Positions 1-5,935 of a stretch of DNA of 9,501 nt are shown piece after piece; within the stretch, counting starts at the first letter, position 1; the number at the start of each line of letters is the position of its first letter. Source of the DNA: Clostridiales bacterium (GTDB lineage: Bacteria; Bacillota; Clostridia; Oscillospirales; Oscillospiraceae). The notes below the pieces were generated by a model. The model saw only the letters and a program-made list of their open reading frames with translations. It ran no database searches and was not told where the DNA came from. The translations under genes were made by a program, and so were the position numbers. Location of the stretch: the NCBI GenBank assembly GCA_012729875.1, contig JAAYCC010000009.1, positions 1-9,501 on the forward strand. Reading direction: 5' to 3'.

Positions 1-17
1 ACCTTGAGTCACCTGCT

Positions 18-329
18 TCATTTTTTCAGACCTTTTATAATTTCGTGGATATTTGTAATCTGCCTCTCATCCAGCGTCTTCAAGTCATCTATTACAGCCT
101 GCATCAAAGCAGGGTTTCTATTGCCGTCATCAAAGAATTCCTTTGGGGTAATATTAAAATACTCGCAGATATAGAAGAACACCTGCATTGAGGGCATGGA
201 CTTTCCATTTTCAATTTTATTTATATAGCTTTCACTCTGACCCAAAGACAGGCTCATATCCCTAGCAGATACGCCTTTCGCGGTTCGTAATTGTGATATG
301 CGTTTACCGAAATACTCTTCTTCATACAT
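18..329 (-). CDS. XRE-family helix-turn-helix transcriptional regulator (103 aa)
   Basis: Small cytoplasmic DNA-binding protein of the Cro/C1 (XRE) type. The HTH spans about residues 8-62: it opens with GKRISQLRTAKGVSARD, continues with the second and recognition helices around LSLGQSESYINKIENGKSMPS, and closes with FFYICEYFNITPKEFF, a classic five-helix XRE layout. Residues 70-103 form a charged helical tail that may mediate dimerisation; no ligand or membrane domain is visible. The frame is open upstream to a GTG at 341, but I prefer the ATG at 329 because a GGTGG ribosome site lies 8 nt before it, nothing resembling one precedes the GTG, and a possible -10 box sits only 12 nt further upstream. 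It is divergent from the Spo0A-like small gene at 481, so it may control that gene, itself, or both; this is inference from layout. The family call is firm, the target unknown. Confidence 0.9.
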   Translation of the reverse strand: MYEEEYFGKRISQLRTAKGVSARDMSLSLGQSESYINKIENGKSMPSMQVFFYICEYFNITPKEFFDDGNRNPALMQAVIDDLKTLDERQITNIHEIIKGLKK

Positions 330-352
330 AAATTTCACCACCCAATGACGTA

Positions 353-358
353 ATTGTA
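353..358 (-). promoter_or_regulatory. Possible -10 box for the XRE regulator gene
   Basis: On the minus strand TACAAT (5 of 6 to consensus) would place transcription start near 346, about 17 nt before the ATG at 329. The -35 at the right distance (CTTATT) is poor, so this is a weak call. It would explain why the GTG at 341 is not the start. Confidence 0.3.
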
Positions 359-402
359 CTATCTAGCATTTCAATAATAAGGAAATATATTATCTGTATT
401 TG

Positions 403-431
403 TTGACATAGGGAGTTTAATTATATAAAAT
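403..431 (+). promoter_or_regulatory. Sigma-A-type promoter for the Spo0A-like small gene
   Basis: A perfect TTGACA (403-408), a 17-nt spacer and TAAAAT (426-431, 5 of 6 to consensus). Transcription would start near 438 and leave a leader of about 43 nt before the ATG at 481. It lies in the intergenic region shared with the divergent XRE regulator gene, where an XRE repressor would be expected to bind. This is the best promoter in the window by match to consensus. Confidence 0.75.
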
Positions 432-480
432 ACAGGATATATATAGTTCTATTACAAAATGTTGTGGAGTGAGCATTATA

Positions 481-702
481 ATGAGTATTAAAAGCATCTA
501 TAAAAATGTCGCTAAATCGTATGGGGTATCCGTTGCCGAGGTCAAAAGAGATATGCAGGCCGCTATTAAGCAGGCCTATCAAAAGCCGGACAAAAGCGAG
601 GCCGAAAGGGCGATGCAAAAAAGCTTGCCTTGCAGCGGTAAAATACCAACGCCGGAAGAATTCATTTTATTTGCCGCTCAAGAGGCTAGAGAAAAACTAT
701 AA
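481..702 (+). CDS. Miniature Spo0A C-terminal-domain-like DNA-binding protein (73 aa)
   Basis: The protein resembles the second half of the Spo0A effector (DNA-binding) domain and nothing else. Residues 3-32 (SIYKNVAKSYGVSVAEVKRD through the following alanine-rich helix) line up with the Spo0A stretch containing LYPDIAKKFNTTASRVERA, which forms its helix-turn-helix. The end, KIPTPEEFILFAAQEAREKL, matches the Spo0A terminus around KPTNSEFIAMVADKLR. The phosphoacceptor receiver domain and the first helices of the effector domain are absent. The ATG at 481 is preferred to an in-frame GTG at 469, because that GTG overlaps the only ribosome site (GGAG at 466-469). Comparisons are to Spo0A as I remember it. 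Likely role: a small DNA-binding protein, or one that competes with or modulates a larger regulator. Neither is demonstrated. It sits behind a strong promoter, divergent from the XRE gene. Confidence 0.8.
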   Translation: MSIKSIYKNVAKSYGVSVAEVKRDMQAAIKQAYQKPDKSEAERAMQKSLPCSGKIPTPEEFILFAAQEAREKL

Positions 703-732
703 TATACGCAACAAAAACTTACACTTGTTATC

Positions 733-760
733 TTGTTCTTTCTGTGTTAATAAATATAAT
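733..760 (+). promoter_or_regulatory. Probable promoter for the carbonic anhydrase gene
   Basis: TTGTTC (733-738, 3-4 of 6 to consensus), a 16-nt spacer and a perfect TATAAT (755-760). Transcription would start near 767, giving a leader of about 95 nt that contains a small GC hairpin at 775-790. A second, weaker candidate (TTGCAA at about 803 with an AT-rich -10) lies nearer the gene. Confidence 0.45.
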
Positions 761-774
761 AATAATAAAAAACA

Positions 775-790
775 GGCGGCAAAGGCCGTC
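775..790 (+). other. Short GC hairpin between the Spo0A-like gene and carbonic anhydrase gene
   Basis: GGCGGC pairs with GCCGTC (one G-T wobble) around an AAAG loop, followed a few bases later by only four T residues. It could be a weak terminator for the small gene upstream or a leader structure for the carbonic anhydrase transcript. The stem is short and the call is uncertain. Confidence 0.3.
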
Positions 791-861
791 CCGTCATTTT
801 CCTTGCAAAACGTATATAAAAGTAAAATATACAAATCAGAAAAAACAGGGGAACAAGAATT

Positions 862-1404
862 ATGATCGACGAAATACTGAAGTATAACAGAGCTTTTGTT
901 GAAGACAAAAAATACGAGAAGTACATCACCGACAAATATCCCGACAAAAAAACCGCCATCGTCTCCTGTATGGATACAAGACTTACGGAATTGTTGCCTG
1001 CGGCGCTCGGCCTTAAAAACGGCGACGCAAAAATAATCAAAAACGCAGGCGGAGTAATTTCAAATCCGTTTGGGAGCGTAATGCGGAGCATACTGATCGG
1101 AATCTATGAGCTGGATGTCCGGGAAATTCTTGTGATCGGCCATACCGATTGCGGCGCCAGGTACACAGACAGCCGGAAAATGGTGGAGAAAATGAGAGAC
1201 CGAGGTATTACACAGGAGAATATCGACCTTATAAAATACTGCGGCGTCGATTTTGACACATGGCTGGGCGGCTTTCTCGATCTGGACGTCTCCGTAAAGA
1301 AATCGGTGGAGCTGATACGCAATCATCCCTTAGTCCCAAAAGACATAACGGTATACGGTCTCGTGATAGATTCCGTGACCGGAGAGCTGAACAGGCTCAT
1401 ATAA
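862..1404 (+). CDS. Beta-class carbonic anhydrase (180 aa)
   Basis: Catalyses reversible hydration of CO2 to bicarbonate in the cytoplasm, supplying bicarbonate for carboxylation and helping pH balance. The zinc site of beta-carbonic anhydrases is complete: Cys36 in CMDTRL, His94 and Cys97 in HTDCG, plus the Asp38/Arg40 dyad characteristic of the class. KNAGGVISN (60-68) and the closing YGLVIDSVTGELNRL (165-179) are also typical. At 180 residues it belongs to the short bacterial subgroup resembling mycobacterial Rv1284 rather than the roughly 220-residue CynT/Can type. No signal peptide is visible. The start is supported by GGGGAA at 849-854, 7 nt before the ATG. It stands alone on the plus strand between its own promoter and a strong terminator, so it is probably monocistronic. 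Confidence 0.95.
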   Translation: MIDEILKYNRAFVEDKKYEKYITDKYPDKKTAIVSCMDTRLTELLPAALGLKNGDAKIIKNAGGVISNPFGSVMRSILIGIYELDVREILVIGHTDCGARYTDSRKMVEKMRDRGITQENIDLIKYCGVDFDTWLGGFLDLDVSVKKSVELIRNHPLVPKDITVYGLVIDSVTGELNRLI

Positions 1405-1418
1405 GAGCCGCTCTGCGG

Positions 1419-1461
1419 AAAATGGCGTCACTTGCCTCAATCGGCAAGTGACGCCATTTTT
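1419..1461. terminator. Bidirectional intrinsic terminator between convergent genes
   Basis: A perfect 18-bp inverted repeat (1419-1436 with 1443-1460) encloses a 6-nt loop. Because the stem starts AAAA and ends TTTT, each strand reads as a GC-containing hairpin followed by a short T run: TTTTT on plus, TTTT on minus. It lies 14 nt after the carbonic anhydrase stop and 55 nt after the nagB stop, so it can serve both convergent transcripts. Confidence 0.9.
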
Positions 1462-1477
1462 GCAATTATACTTTTTT

Positions 1478-1506
1478 GCTGCACTGAATAGCGAGGCATG
1501 TGCAGC
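1478..1506 (+). terminator. Possible secondary terminator hairpin
   Basis: GCTGCAC (1478-1484) pairs perfectly with GTGCAGC (1500-1506) around a 15-nt loop. On the plus strand it is followed by TTT, AG and TTTTT, so it could be a back-up terminator for plus-strand transcription. On the minus strand it is followed by an A run and would not terminate nagB. The loop is long and the stem short. Confidence 0.35.
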
Positions 1507-1515
1507 CTTTAGTTT

Positions 1516-2331
1516 TTATAATCCGTATTGGAGCTTCATCTTTTCCACATGCCTGTAATGGTCGGCATGGAGCAGCTTGGACGCCGCAGGCTCATCGAGT
1601 ACGACCGTGATGTCTCCGCTGTGGAGCTGTATGGCTGATGAGGTGATCTGCGATGTGACCGGCCCTTCAAGGCATTTGGCAACTGTATCCGCCTTTTTGG
1701 AGCCGTTTACAATCATCAGAATGCTCCTTGCGTCCAATATAGTGCCTATGCCCATAGTGATAGCGAAATGGGGCATCTGGCTGCGCTCAATGTTTGCATT
1801 CTTGTAAAACGCCTCGTAGTTGTCGTCCAGGGTCTGCGCCGTCAGCGCCACCAAGCTTGTTCTTGACCCGAGGGATGAACCCGGCTCGTTGAAGCCCCAG
1901 TGCCCGTCGGCGCCGAGACCGAGAAGCTGCAGATCAACACCTCCGGCTTTTTTGATCTCTTCTTCATACCGCTTGCAAAACTCTCTCGGATCTTTTGTTT
2001 TCCCGTCGGGTATGTGGATGTTCTCCTTTTTGATATTGATATGCCTGAACAGTTCCTCATACATGAACCTTGCATAGCTTTGATCCATATTATAGGGCTT
2101 GTCCAGTTCAATTCCACACCCCAGATATTCGTCAAGATTAAATGTTTTGACCTGCGAAAAATCAAGACCGTCTTCCCTATGCATTCTGATCAGTTCCTGA
2201 TAGGTGCCTATGGGGGTACCTCCAGTTGCCAGTCCGAGGACACAGTTTGGCTTGGATCTAACACAGCTCGCAATAATCTCTGCGGCGCTCTTACTCATCT
2301 GCTCATAGTTTTCTCTAATAAGAATATCCAT
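1516..2331 (-). CDS. nagB: Glucosamine-6-phosphate deaminase (271 aa)
   Basis: Converts glucosamine 6-phosphate to fructose 6-phosphate and ammonia, the last step bringing amino sugars (for example from mucin or peptidoglycan) into glycolysis; cytoplasmic. Family motifs in order: GLATGGTPIGTYQEL near the N-terminus, FNLDEY with the catalytic Asp, then GADGHWGFNEPGSSLGSRT carrying the catalytic Asp, His and Glu, and later GTILDAR and a GSKKA segment with the phosphate-side Lys. Length is normal for NagB (about 240-270). The frame is open to 2406, but the ATG at 2331 has GGAGG (2340-2344) 8 nt upstream, and the likely promoter would start transcription near 2406, so the longer form is rejected. 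Some residues that bind phosphate or the allosteric activator in E. coli NagB are replaced (see findings). No nagA or phosphotransferase gene is adjacent. Confidence 0.93.
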   Translation of the reverse strand: MDILIRENYEQMSKSAAEIIASCVRSKPNCVLGLATGGTPIGTYQELIRMHREDGLDFSQVKTFNLDEYLGCGIELDKPYNMDQSYARFMYEELFRHINIKKENIHIPDGKTKDPREFCKRYEEEIKKAGGVDLQLLGLGADGHWGFNEPGSSLGSRTSLVALTAQTLDDNYEAFYKNANIERSQMPHFAITMGIGTILDARSILMIVNGSKKADTVAKCLEGPVTSQITSSAIQLHSGDITVVLDEPAASKLLHADHYRHVEKMKLQYGL

Positions 2332-2412
2332 ATTACGTTCCTCCAGTTTTTCAGAGATATGTTTTATTGAGCTGTTGATGATAACCATTTTTTGGAAATC
2401 TACCACTTTTTT

Positions 2413-2421
2413 ATTATACCA
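2413..2421 (-). promoter_or_regulatory. Extended -10 promoter for nagB
   Basis: On the minus strand TGG is followed by a perfect TATAAT (ATTATA at 2413-2418 on plus), an extended -10 element. The -35 at 17 nt (TTTATT) is weak, as is usual for extended -10 promoters. Transcription would start near 2406, leaving a leader of about 75 nt with the GGAGG ribosome site near its end. Confidence 0.6.
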
Positions 2422-2523
2422 AAAATGATCCTGAAAATAAAGACCCTGTCACATATTTTTTTACCCAATTAACTCGCGGCATGGAATAGAACAACTGTCT
2501 AAATTCACCGATAGCCGACTGGC

Positions 2524-3378
2524 TTATATTTCTTTCCTTGAAAGATTTACAACAGACAGGGCATAGAACGCGGCCGCTGTCCCCAGCAGTATCAGTATAC
2601 TCGTGAGAGGCGTCGCTATAGTACCGTTAAAATCGAAGCGTACGCCCATGAACTGTTCAAACAGAGCTGCGGTCTCCGCCGATGTGCCGCCGAAAGACGC
2701 CTCCATCGGAGCCCTCATTATCACCTGTCTGAGAAGTGCGGCGGCATGCGAGACCGGAAAACATTTCACCACCCACTGGATCGTCTCAGGCAATTGGCCG
2801 ATAGGGAGATATATTCCGGTCAGAAAGCCGATCAATGTACCGATGATAGTGCTGGCGGTGGTAAAAGCGTTGATGCTTTTGAAAAACGACACCATGAATA
2901 AAATGAGGGCAGAATTTGTGATCGTAGAGAGGACGATCAAAGCTATAACCTTGATCAAAACGGGGATACTCATCAGCTCACCGCCGTTGGCGATAAGGTA
3001 TATCTCCGTGAGGACAAGGGCGACAAGGCTCATGATTATTCCGATTATTATTGCGCCGAATATATATCCGCCAACTATGCTGCGGTTTTTGACTGGAGAA
3101 GCGACAAAATCCTTGATTATTTTATTTTCCTTGTCCTGCACCATTATCTCAAACGCACCCATTGTAGTCGTGACAGATGTTACCGCAAGAAGCCCCGCCA
3201 CTATCCACGAATCTATCAGATAGCGCGCACCCGGTATATCATCAAAGCCTTTTGAAAAAGTATCCCCCAAAAATAGCGCATACAGACCAATAATTATAAA
3301 CACTGCAAGAAGTGAGAAAAAAACCGCCGACTTATCTTTGAAAAAAACCTTCAGATTTCTTATGCAAAAGCTTGTCAT
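2524..3378 (-). CDS. ABC-2 type transporter permease (284 aa)
   Basis: Membrane half of an ABC exporter of the ABC-2 superfamily (DrrB/NodJ-like). Hydrophobic segments at about 18-38, 57-78, 102-130, 138-165, 171-193 and 255-277 give the expected six membrane spans. Before the first span the N-terminus (RNLKVFFKDKSAVFFS) matches the usual cytoplasmic coupling stretch. The conserved ABC-2 region is visible at 185-217: FLTGIYLPIGQLPETIQ, then FPVSHAAALLRQ. The extracytoplasmic loop at roughly 194-254 is fairly long. The ATG overlaps the stop of the ATPase gene by 4 nt (ATGA) and has GGAG 8 nt upstream, so the two are translated together and probably form one transporter. Substrate cannot be told from sequence; related systems export drugs, polysaccharide or peptides. 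No clear terminator follows before nagB. Confidence 0.9.
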   Translation of the reverse strand: MTSFCIRNLKVFFKDKSAVFFSLLAVFIIIGLYALFLGDTFSKGFDDIPGARYLIDSWIVAGLLAVTSVTTTMGAFEIMVQDKENKIIKDFVASPVKNRSIVGGYIFGAIIIGIIMSLVALVLTEIYLIANGGELMSIPVLIKVIALIVLSTITNSALILFMVSFFKSINAFTTASTIIGTLIGFLTGIYLPIGQLPETIQWVVKCFPVSHAAALLRQVIMRAPMEASFGGTSAETAALFEQFMGVRFDFNGTIATPLTSILILLGTAAAFYALSVVNLSRKEI

Positions 3379-4289
3379 TCCCTTATCTCCTTTCCCGTAA
3401 TTGCTATAAAGGCGTCGTCCATCGTACCTTTTACAACCTCAAAACCCGTTATGTCATCTCTACAGGCCTCGATTATCGGTATGGAGCTCAGAGTCGTCTC
3501 AAGTATGATTTCAAATGTATCTGCGGTCAGCTCAAAGTCTGCCCCCATACCTCCGAGAATTTTGGAGACAGCGTCCACTTCCTTTGTGGATAGACGCAGC
3601 TTGTCCTTTGAAAACCGCTCCTTCAGCTCGGAAGGAGTCCCTTTTGCCGCGATCTCCCCGCTGTCGATCACGACAACATAGTCGGCGTCGGCGGCTTCCT
3701 CCATATAATGTGTCGTGAGGAAAACCGTCATACCGCTCTGCTTCTGCACTTTACCTATTGTTTCCCAAACTACTTTCCGCGTCTGGGGATCAAGACCAGT
3801 GGTCGGCTCGTCAAGAAACAAGATTTTAGGCGTATGTATAAGCGCTCTGGCTATATCGCATCTCCTTTTCTGTCCACCCGAGAGCTTGCCATAGGGCCGC
3901 TTCAGCAGTTCTGTTATCCCGGTCATCTCAGCGGTGCGCCGGACCGCTTCACTAAGAACCTTCCCGCGCAGACCATAAAAACCGCCCCTGACTCTGAGGT
4001 TCTCCTCAACCGTAAGAAGATCGTCGAGTACCCCGTCCTGAAAAACCGCGCCGATAATCTTTCGGATTTCTTCATCATCTCTTCCTAGAGTCAGACCGTC
4101 CACAATGACAGTTCCGCAGTCCGGCTTAAGAAATGTGCAGATAATGTCTATTGTCGTAGATTTTCCCGCCCCGTTTGGGCCCAAAAACGCAAATAATTTC
4201 CCTTTTTCAACATAAAAATCAAGGCCGTTCACAGCCTTAATCTCGCCATATGCTTTTTGTAGGTCTTTAACCTCGATCATTTTCTCCAT
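3375..4289 (-). CDS. ABC transporter ATP-binding protein, exporter type (304 aa)
   Basis: Nucleotide-binding subunit that powers the permease encoded directly downstream; cytoplasmic, membrane-associated. All ATPase motifs are intact: Walker A GPNGAGKST (37-45), Q-loop around VFQDG (Gln84), signature LSGGQ (136-140), Walker B ILFLDEP with catalytic Glu161, D-loop GLDP, and the H-loop His194 in TTHYMEEA. About 85 residues after the ATPase core resemble the C-terminal extension of the DrrA/NodI-type ATPases (DUF4162-like region), which suits an ABC-2 exporter rather than an importer; no binding-protein gene is nearby. The ATG at 4289 has GAGGTG just upstream; an in-frame ATG at 4280 is an alternative that would remove only three residues. 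The gene is first in a two-gene operon behind the promoter at 4359-4387. Confidence 0.93.
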   Translation of the reverse strand: MEKMIEVKDLQKAYGEIKAVNGLDFYVEKGKLFAFLGPNGAGKSTTIDIICTFLKPDCGTVIVDGLTLGRDDEEIRKIIGAVFQDGVLDDLLTVEENLRVRGGFYGLRGKVLSEAVRRTAEMTGITELLKRPYGKLSGGQKRRCDIARALIHTPKILFLDEPTTGLDPQTRKVVWETIGKVQKQSGMTVFLTTHYMEEAADADYVVVIDSGEIAAKGTPSELKERFSKDKLRLSTKEVDAVSKILGGMGADFELTADTFEIILETTLSSIPIIEACRDDITGFEVVKGTMDDAFIAITGKEIRE

Positions 4290-4358
4290 TCGGCACCTCT
4301 AACAATAATAATTCGCCGTCACATCGTTCTTTTGCAGTATGTAACAAAAAGCATAATA

Positions 4359-4387
4359 ATTTTACCACAGAAACAACCCCCGTTCAA
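4359..4387 (-). promoter_or_regulatory. Promoter of the ABC exporter operon
   Basis: On the minus strand: TTGAAC (4382-4387, 4 of 6 to consensus), an exact 17-nt spacer and TAAAAT (4359-4364, 5 of 6), with TGG giving an extended -10. Transcription would start near 4352, about 63 nt before the ATPase ATG. Confidence 0.65.
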
Positions 4388-4522
4388 TATATAGTTACAA
4401 AAATCGAGCCTTACCTATGCCAATGCAGGTTCTTTCGGTAAGCGGTCAAGAATAAACGGGCTCAGGCAATTTGACTTAAATCAAAAATTGGGCTTCTAAT
4501 CCACTTCAAGTCCAAATAATTT

Positions 4523-4548
4523 AAGGAGTAATCATTCGATTGCTCCTT
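4523..4548 (-). terminator. Probable terminator of the orphan 104-aa gene
   Basis: An 11-bp stem (4523-4533 with 4538-4548, one G-T type mismatch) around a 4-nt loop lies 28 nt after the stop of the gene at 4577. The minus-strand tail (TTAAATTATTT) is T-rich but broken, so termination strength is uncertain. Confidence 0.5.
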
Positions 4549-4576
4549 TTCCGATTCCATATTTATAATAACAATG

Positions 4577-4891
4577 TTATTCCTCATAATAAGCAGCAAA
4601 TCGGACATTCCCATTTTCACCGGGTACTATCAAAACTCCCTCGTCACTGTCTATCTGAGAAACGAGAAGACATTCTAGCACCTCGCTGTTGCCCGTGCAG
4701 AGTTCGGCTACTTTTTCAATGTAATCCCTCTCAACCAGCATGTCTGTAATCAAGTTTTCGTAGTCGATCGGGCGTAGGTTAATACGTTTTTTTACTAAGT
4801 ATGCCGATCTGTTTTCAGCATGATGCGGGCCGATCAAATCCGAGAGGACTCTGGGTCTTCTGACAAATAATGCGCTGTTTACTGTTGCCAT
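4577..4891 (-). CDS. Uncharacterised small soluble protein (104 aa)
   Basis: I do not recognise the family. From the ATG at 4891 the protein is mixed alpha/beta in character, acidic towards the C-terminus, and without a signal peptide, membrane span, cysteine motif or obvious HTH. Visible blocks: an N-terminal stretch SALFVRRPRVLSDLIGP, a central RINLRPIDYENLITDMLVERDYIEK rich in charged and aromatic residues (about 36-60), and a C-terminal beta-like segment GVLIVPGENGNVRFAAYYEE. The frame is open to 4948, but AAAGGA at 4901-4906 lies 9 nt before the ATG at 4891, and the residues upstream of it look like noncoding sequence. It seems a single-gene unit: the trp terminator is upstream and its own hairpin terminator downstream. 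No convincing promoter was found. That it is a real gene is supported by the ribosome site, terminator and undisturbed frame. Confidence 0.7.
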   Translation of the reverse strand: MATVNSALFVRRPRVLSDLIGPHHAENRSAYLVKKRINLRPIDYENLITDMLVERDYIEKVAELCTGNSEVLECLLVSQIDSDEGVLIVPGENGNVRFAAYYEE

Positions 4892-5082
4892 CTGTAGCAA
4901 TCCTTTCAAAATACAATATTTAGTGAGAAATGAGCGTAAATCTGTCACTTTATCTTATTAATGCACAATATATTACCGTTTGTGACCTATTTTTTACTGT
5001 ACCTCACAGGTCTGTACATTACCCCAAACCAACCGCGGACTTTGTCGTATTTTGTGACAACTCATAAAAAATTTTCCGCACT

Positions 5083-5126
5083 AAAAAATTGGACAAGCAT
5101 ACCGGCATAAGACATACTTGTCCAAT
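5083..5126 (-). terminator. Intrinsic terminator of the trp operon
   Basis: On the minus strand a perfect 10-bp stem (5117-5126 with 5088-5097) encloses a 19-nt loop and runs straight into TTTTTT. It begins 38 nt after the trpA stop, which marks trpA as the last gene of the operon. Confidence 0.8.
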
Positions 5127-5164
5127 ATAATAAACCGTCTTTGATACAATCAGACTCTATATGA

Positions 5165-5935
5165 CTACCGTATATTCTCTTTAATATTTCGGACGTATTC
5201 ACCGACATACGGAGCGGAATCGCGGCCATATTTTGCAACGAGCTTTACGATTGCGCTGCCAACTATAACTCCGTCAGCAAGACCGGCCATTTTTTTCGCC
5301 TGCTCGGGGCTGGATATGCCGAATCCAACTGCGCACGGGACATCCGTGTATTCTCTTACGAGCTTTACCATTGCGCCGATGTCCGCGTTTATCTCACTTC
5401 TGACGCCGGTAACTCCCAGAGAGGAAACTATATATACAAATCCGGATGCCTCTTTGGCTATCACGGCGATACGGTTTTCCGAAGTGGGCGCTATAAGCGA
5501 GATGAGGTCGATACCGTACTTTTTACATAACGGTTCAAATTCATCTTTTTCCTCATACGGCAAATCAGCAAGGATAAGCCCTCCTATCCCCGTTCTAGAG
5601 CATGCCGCTATGAATTTTTCAGGGCCATATGAAAAAACGATGTTTGAATAAGTCATAAACGCCATCGGTATGGAAACTTTCTTTCTTATTCTCCTGACAA
5701 AATCAAATATTTCGTCAGTTGTCACCCCGCCGGAAAGAGCACGCATATTAGCTTCCTGTATAATAGGGCCCTCCGCTATCGGGTCGGAGAACGGGATTCC
5801 CAGTTCTATAAGGTCCGCGCCGTTTTCGGCCATAGCGCTGACGATTTTCCCGGTGGTCTCGAGGTCCGGGTCTCCACAGGTCACAAACGGGATAAAGGCC
5901 TTTCCATTTTTAAAGACATCTGCAATTCTGCTCAT
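5165..5935 (-). CDS. trpA: Tryptophan synthase alpha subunit (256 aa)
   Basis: Cleaves indole-3-glycerol phosphate to indole and glyceraldehyde 3-phosphate and channels indole to TrpB in the alpha2-beta2 complex; cytoplasmic. The TIM-barrel signature is clear: FIPFVTCGDPD (14-24), LIELGIPFSDP (42-52) with catalytic Glu44, then YIVSSLGVTGVR (168-179), GFGISSPEQ (204-212) and phosphate-binding GSAIV (226-230). The residue matching the second catalytic acid, Asp60 of the E. coli enzyme, is Glu55 here (IAEGP instead of LADGP). Length is normal, slightly short. The ATG overlaps the trpB stop by 4 nt (ATGA); the nearest ribosome site, GGGGAG, is 11 nt upstream, so translational coupling to trpB is likely. 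Last gene of the operon. Confidence 0.97.
   Translation of the reverse strand: MSRIADVFKNGKAFIPFVTCGDPDLETTGKIVSAMAENGADLIELGIPFSDPIAEGPIIQEANMRALSGGVTTDEIFDFVRRIRKKVSIPMAFMTYSNIVFSYGPEKFIAACSRTGIGGLILADLPYEEKDEFEPLCKKYGIDLISLIAPTSENRIAVIAKEASGFVYIVSSLGVTGVRSEINADIGAMVKLVREYTDVPCAVGFGISSPEQAKKMAGLADGVIVGSAIVKLVAKYGRDSAPYVGEYVRNIKENIR

Noticed and set aside
506..865. Open frame of 119 codons on the plus strand in another frame over the Spo0A-like gene
   Set aside because: It lacks a ribosome site and is Lys/Arg/Ser-rich; the +1-shifted overlapping frame carries the recognisable Spo0A-like sequence.
747..1091. Open frame of 114 codons on the minus strand with hydrophobic stretches, overlapping the carbonic anhydrase 5' end and promoter
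   Set aside because: The hydrophobic look comes from reading AT-rich leader DNA in reverse; it covers the promoter and start of a certain gene.
1900..2370. Open frame of 156 codons on the plus strand over nagB
   Set aside because: Antisense to a gene with intact catalytic motifs; the translation shows no family resemblance.
2332..2406. 25-residue N-terminal extension of NagB
   Set aside because: The upstream start coincides with the inferred transcription start, and the GGAGG site serves the ATG at 2331; the extension is not NagB-like.
2603..3223. Open frame of 206 codons on the plus strand, antisense to the permease gene
   Set aside because: It lies wholly over a clear ABC-2 permease; the product is low-complexity Ile/Pro/Ser-rich with no recognisable motif and no ribosome site. 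A shadow frame.
4953..5062. Recurring TGTGAC/GTCACA words in the spacer upstream of the orphan gene, and one near 2448
   Set aside because: Only a 6-bp core is shared, spacing is irregular and flanks differ; chance in AT-rich DNA is an adequate explanation.
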